DNA from: Paenibacillus sp. H1-7
Lineage (GTDB): Bacteria > Bacillota > Bacilli > Paenibacillales > NBRC-103111
DNA: 64,000 nucleotides
Assembly: GCF_022354825.1 (NCBI RefSeq)
Contig: NZ_CP031168.1
Location: forward strand, 5,333,501-5,397,500
Direction of reading: 5' to 3'
This document shows positions 60,711 to 64,000 of the stretch, in pieces. A program made the translations under genes and the position numbers. Below the pieces are notes generated by a model that did no database searches, had not been told where the DNA came from, and was given only the letters and a program-made list of their open reading frames with translations. Numbering within the stretch: position 1 is the first letter of the stretch; each line of letters begins with the position of its first letter.

Positions 60711-62228
60711 TTATAGGTTATTCCATCTTTCCGCTGTCCCGCTGCTCAAGACCGATGCGACTGCACGCTTCCATCCGTTGTAGTTTCGTTCTCGCTCCGC
60801 TTCTTCCATATGCGGCTCATATCGGCGGTAAGCTTGCTGGCGGTTCGCGATATCATCTGTCGATGACCAGAAACCAATGCGGAGTCCTCCCATATAAACC
60901 GATCCGAGTGCGGACAGCTCGGCTACCTCCGATTTGACGACCTGGATATTGAGCATATCCGCCTGAAATTGCATCAAGGTCTCATTATCGGACGCGCCGC
61001 CGTCGGCCCGCAGCTCAGCTAGTGGCGTCCCTGTCACGGACTCCATCAGCCTCACTGCATCGCGCACTTGGTATACGATGGATTCCAAAGCCGCACGAAT
61101 GATGTGGGCTTTGCCGCTCCCCCGGTTCATGCCCGTTATGGACGCTCTGGCATAGGGATCCCAATAGGGTGCTCCGAGGCCGACAAAGGCGGGAACCAAG
61201 TAAACGCCTCCATTGTCAGGCGCGTTAAGGAGCACACGTTCCATCTCCTCGAAGGTGGAGAATAATCCGAGCTGAGCGCGCACCCACTTGATGCTGTCGC
61301 CGGAAGTCCGGATGACCGCCTCGATCGCATAGGTCACTTGACCGCCCATTCCCCAGGCGATGGCTGCGACTAGCCCATTTTCGGCATCCGGCGCCTTCTC
61401 CCCTACGTTCATCAGTACGGAGGTTCCCGTGCCGTAGGTCGCTTTGGCCATTCCGGCCGTGAAGCAATGGTTGCCGAACATCGCTGCCTGGGAATCGCCG
61501 ATGATGCCTGTAACCGGAATGCGTTGCCCGAACACGCCTGCTTCCTCTGTATATCCGAACACCTCGTCGGAGCCCTTCACTTCGGGCAGCAGCTCGAACG
61601 GTATGCCGAATAACGAGCACAGCTCTTCGTCCCACGCCAAGGTGTGAATGTTGAAGAGAGACGTTCGGCTTGCATTCGTGTAGTCGGTAGCGTGAACCTT
61701 GCCGCCCGTCAAATTCCAGAGCAGCCAGCTGTCGATCGTTCCGGCGAGCAGCTTGCCTTCCTCCAGCTTGGTCCGCGCCCCTTCCGCGTTATCCAGCATC
61801 CATTCCCATTTGGCGGCCGAGAAATAAGGATCGAGCAGCAGCCCGCTTTTGGCCCGTACCGTCTCTTCGTGTCCTTCAGCCTTCAGCGCTGCGCACCTGT
61901 CCGCCGTCCGCTGGCATTGCCACACGATCGCCGGATAAACCGGCAGACCTGTTGTCCGATCCCAGAGGACGGCCGTTTCCCGCTGGTTGGTGATCGTCAG
62001 GGCAGCGAGCTGCCCGGGCTCGATCCCGGCGGACTCCAGCACGCTTATCGCTGTCTCCTCAACATTGTAGTAAATTTCCAGCGGATCGTGCTCCACCCAT
62101 CCATCGCGCGGATAGTACTGCTTATGCTCCAGCATGCTGCGGGCGACGACACTTCCGTTCCGATCGACAAGCAGCGCTTTCGTACCGGATGTGCTTTGAT
62201 CGATGGCCAATATATAATCCTTCGTCAT
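60711..62228 (-). CDS. FGGY kinase of glycerol-kinase type with altered substrate site (apulose kinase candidate)
   Basis: A 505-residue FGGY kinase, start at 62228 behind TAGGAG. It looks like GlpK (LAIDQSTSGTKALL, WVEHDPLEIY, ITNQRETAVLW, AIVWQCQRTA, TDYTNASRTSLFNIHTL, GLGAPYWDPYARA). Of E. coli glycerol contacts, Arg83, Glu84, Trp103, Tyr135 and Asp245 are kept, but Gln246 is Ser (GDSQAAMFG) and Phe270 is Ser (YGTGTSVLMN). That, with no glpF or glpD near, speaks against glycerol. It follows the split transketolase genes, the arrangement known for apulose kinase (AplK) and apulose-4-phosphate transketolase (AptA/AptB). The name is inference. Confidence 0.87.
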   Translation of the reverse strand: MTKDYILAIDQSTSGTKALLVDRNGSVVARSMLEHKQYYPRDGWVEHDPLEIYYNVEETAISVLESAGIEPGQLAALTITNQRETAVLWDRTTGLPVYPAIVWQCQRTADRCAALKAEGHEETVRAKSGLLLDPYFSAAKWEWMLDNAEGARTKLEEGKLLAGTIDSWLLWNLTGGKVHATDYTNASRTSLFNIHTLAWDEELCSLFGIPFELLPEVKGSDEVFGYTEEAGVFGQRIPVTGIIGDSQAAMFGNHCFTAGMAKATYGTGTSVLMNVGEKAPDAENGLVAAIAWGMGGQVTYAIEAVIRTSGDSIKWVRAQLGLFSTFEEMERVLLNAPDNGGVYLVPAFVGLGAPYWDPYARASITGMNRGSGKAHIIRAALESIVYQVRDAVRLMESVTGTPLAELRADGGASDNETLMQFQADMLNIQVVKSEVAELSALGSVYMGGLRIGFWSSTDDIANRQQAYRRYEPHMEEAERERNYNGWKRAVASVLSSGTAERWNNL

Positions 62229-62246
62229 ATGAGCAGCTCCTATCAC

Positions 62247-63182
62247 CTATCGGCCAAGCATCTCAAGCGCTATGCGCTTGATGTTGTCCGCGCTGATCCC
62301 GTAGTGCTTGAACACTTCCGCGGTTTTGCCTGCGATCGCAGGCTCATCCGGAATTCCAAGAATCCGTATCGGCACCGGCTGGTGCTGGACTACCGTTTCT
62401 GCAACGGCGGAGCCGAGACCGCCATGGATGCTGTGCTCCTCCACTGTAATAATATGCCCGGTCTCCCGTGCCGCCCGGATAATCGCTTCTTCATCCAGCG
62501 GCTTGATGGTGTGCATATTGAGCACCCGGCATGATACACCGGCTTCCTTCAGTGCGGTGTGCGCGTCCAGCGCCACCCGCACCGTTTCTCCGGCGGCGAT
62601 AATCGTCAGATCCGCTCCATCGCGCATCGTTACCGCTTTGCCGATGACGAATTCGTAGTCATCCGACTCATACACATCCTCCACCGGGTTGCGTCCGATG
62701 CGGACATAGACGCCACCCTCGTGTTGCACGAGCGCTTCGGTCATGCGCTTCGTCTCGTGCCGGTCTGCCGGAAGAATGACGGCAAGACCCGGAATCGCTC
62801 GGCATACCGCTACATCCTGCACGGAATGATGAGACATGCCGAGCGCTCCGTAGCTGACGCCGCCGCTAATGCCGACAAGCTTGACGTTCGTGCCGGAATA
62901 AGCGACGTCAACCTTGATTTGCTCGATACTGCGCATGCTCAGGAAGCAGGCAGGCGACGTGACGAACGGCTTTTTGCCGCTATGGGCGAGGCCGGCCGAA
63001 ATGCCGACGATATTTTGCTCCGCGATGCCAACCTCCACGAATTGCTCGGGATACGCCTTGGCGAACGGCGCCATGGCAGCCGACCCCCGAGAATCGCTGG
63101 CGAGAACCATGATGTCGCGGTCCGTTTGAGCCAGCTCAAGCAGCGTCTCGCAAAGAGCTTGCCGGTTCGGTATGGTGTTCAT
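62247..63182 (-). CDS. Transketolase C-terminal subunit (AptB-like candidate)
   Basis: A 311-residue protein with the pyrimidine-binding and C-terminal domains of transketolase: FVEVGIAEQNIVGISAGLA holds the cofactor-activating Glu55, followed by S-H-H-S-V-Q-D and the C-terminal transketolase domain. It lacks the thiamine-diphosphate domain, which is supplied by the adjacent gene (63183-64000). Split transketolases occur in sugar catabolic operons and archaea-like sets. With the FGGY kinase it would split apulose 4-phosphate, giving dihydroxyacetone phosphate and transferring a two-carbon unit. Its ATG follows the previous stop codon directly. Confidence 0.93.
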   Translation of the reverse strand: MNTIPNRQALCETLLELAQTDRDIMVLASDSRGSAAMAPFAKAYPEQFVEVGIAEQNIVGISAGLAHSGKKPFVTSPACFLSMRSIEQIKVDVAYSGTNVKLVGISGGVSYGALGMSHHSVQDVAVCRAIPGLAVILPADRHETKRMTEALVQHEGGVYVRIGRNPVEDVYESDDYEFVIGKAVTMRDGADLTIIAAGETVRVALDAHTALKEAGVSCRVLNMHTIKPLDEEAIIRAARETGHIITVEEHSIHGGLGSAVAETVVQHQPVPIRILGIPDEPAIAGKTAEVFKHYGISADNIKRIALEMLGR

Positions 63183-64000
63183 CTACAATCGCACCTGCCC
63201 TTCCTGTTGGTAAGCTTCCAGCTGCGCCGACAGCTCGTCGAGCGCCCGTTCGAGTTCAGCGTCGTTCGGCACGTGATGGTGCCAATGCGGCACATTTTCC
63301 GCGAACGATACGCCTTTGCCTTTCACGGTGTTGGCTAATATCAAGGTAGGCTTCCCGGCATGCGTTGGAACCGCCTCCAAAGCCTCGACAAGCGAATCGA
63401 CGCTATTGCCGTCCAGCGAAACCACATTCCAGCCGAAGGCCGACCACTTCTCATCAAGCGGATCGAGTCCCATTACTTCCTCGGTCGTCCCGCTGATCTG
63501 CAGCCGGTTCCGGTCGATCAGAGCGACCAAATTATCGAGCTTATAGTGAGCGCCGGCCATAGCCGCTTCCCAGACAGAACCTTCTGCCTGCTCCCCGTCC
63601 CCCATTAAGCAGAAGACGCGGTAGCCTTTGCCGTCGCGCTTAGCCGCAAGCGCCATCCCTACCGAGATAGCGAGTCCATGCCCCAGAGCGCCTGTGTTCA
63701 TCTCGATGCCAGGCACTTTATTGTTCGGATGGCCGATCAGCCGCGTTCCGAATTGGCTGAACGTCTCCAGCTCTTCTTTGGGGAAGAAGCCGAGGTCGGC
63801 GAGAATGCACCAGAGCGACTCCACCGAGTGGCCCTTGCTGGCTATGAACCGGTCACGGTCCTCCCATTTCGGCCGGCTTGGATCGATATTCATGATTTTA
63901 TAATACAAAACCGTCAAAATATCCGTATTGCTCAGCGAGCCGCCGGTGTGCCCCGTTTTGGCCCGGTGAATCATTTTCAGCAGATCCATGCGAATTTGGA
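63183..64000 (-). CDS. Transketolase N-terminal subunit (AptA-like candidate; 5' end outside window)
   Basis: The thiamine-diphosphate-binding half of a split transketolase: H-R-A-K-T-G-H-T-G-G-S-L-S, S-K-G-H, G-A-L-G-H-G-L, and the metal motif GDGEQAEGSVWEAAMAGAHYKLDNLVALIDRNR (G-D-G ... N). The reading frame stays open to the window edge with K-I-R in front of M-D-L-L, which is usual for this family (K-I-R-x-D-x-L-x-M-I-H), so the start codon lies beyond 64000 and the ATG at 63989 is internal. It forms the active enzyme with the next gene. Confidence 0.92.
   Translation of the reverse strand, partial: QIRMDLLKMIHRAKTGHTGGSLSNTDILTVLYYKIMNIDPSRPKWEDRDRFIASKGHSVESLWCILADLGFFPKEELETFSQFGTRLIGHPNNKVPGIEMNTGALGHGLAISVGMALAAKRDGKGYRVFCLMGDGEQAEGSVWEAAMAGAHYKLDNLVALIDRNRLQISGTTEEVMGLDPLDEKWSAFGWNVVSLDGNSVDSLVEALEAVPTHAGKPTLILANTVKGKGVSFAENVPHWHHHVPNDAELERALDELSAQLEAYQQEGQVRL

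Noticed and set aside
60711..62228. Annotation as ordinary glycerol kinase glpK
   Set aside because: Two glycerol contacts are changed and no glycerol genes are near; the neighbours are a split transketolase and a sugar importer.
61644..62534. A 296-codon plus-strand open frame over the FGGY kinase and transketolase genes
   Set aside because: Crosses two genes on the other strand and has no motif of its own.

Overview
The window looks like a chromosomal segment of a Paenibacillaceae-type Firmicute (Paenibacillus or Cohnella kind). Reasons: strong AAGGAGG-type ribosome sites in front of nearly every gene, lipoprotein-type ABC sugar binding proteins, a two-membrane-segment AraC regulator inside a glycan operon, and no transporter ATPase gene beside the permeases (in Bacilli these systems usually share an MsmX-type ATPase encoded elsewhere). 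No tRNA, rRNA, CRISPR array, transposase or phage gene was seen.

The window is almost entirely a plant cell-wall (pectin) utilisation region. Positions 1-7843 (minus strand) hold GH95 and GH29 fucosidase-family enzymes, a GH67-related enzyme, an SGNH esterase and a DapA-family lyase. Positions 8055-12850 (plus) hold a beta-propeller glycosidase, a GH78 alpha-L-rhamnosidase and a nucleoside-hydrolase-family protein. Positions 12900-15920 are a quieter stretch: a kinase-like phosphotransferase, two small membrane proteins, a TIM-barrel-like protein, and a strip with the decayed ends of a solute-binding protein and an AraC regulator. A lone binding protein gene follows at 15920.

Positions 17367-31219 (minus) form a long operon for unsaturated pectin oligosaccharides: two permeases, a binding lipoprotein, a Gfo/Idh/MocA oxidoreductase, a GH105/88-like enzyme, a membrane AraC regulator, an alpha/alpha-barrel enzyme, a PL22 oligogalacturonate lyase and a GH105 enzyme. 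A LacI regulator (31679-32713) is divergent from it, and the space between carries clear inverted repeats. Positions 32820-43843 (minus) hold two sialidase-superfamily propellers, two large alpha/alpha-barrel hydrolases, a DUF5060/DUF4038 hydrolase, an oxidoreductase and a double-domain esterase. Positions 43962-45611 hold a GntR regulator with a DapA-family aldolase, preceded by a perfect 22-bp palindrome.

Positions 45730-64000 (minus) are the most unusual part. A split transketolase, an FGGY kinase, a CUT1 ABC importer, two apiosidase-like DUF5060/DUF4038 proteins, a GH78 rhamnosidase and a GH127-like cysteine/zinc enzyme run into an Asp/Glu-racemase-family protein, a RuBisCO-like protein, a DUF1537 kinase and a D-2-hydroxyacid dehydrogenase. 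Known D-apiose pathways use exactly these families: FGGY kinase plus split transketolase for apulose, and DUF1537 kinase plus RuBisCO-like protein for the apionate branch. Rhamnogalacturonan II is the main natural source of apiose and also carries fucose, galactose, rhamnose, arabinose and ulosonic acids. The leading hypothesis is therefore a Gram-positive RG-II/apiose utilisation locus carrying both downstream routes. The family assignments are read from sequence; the substrate and pathway are inference.
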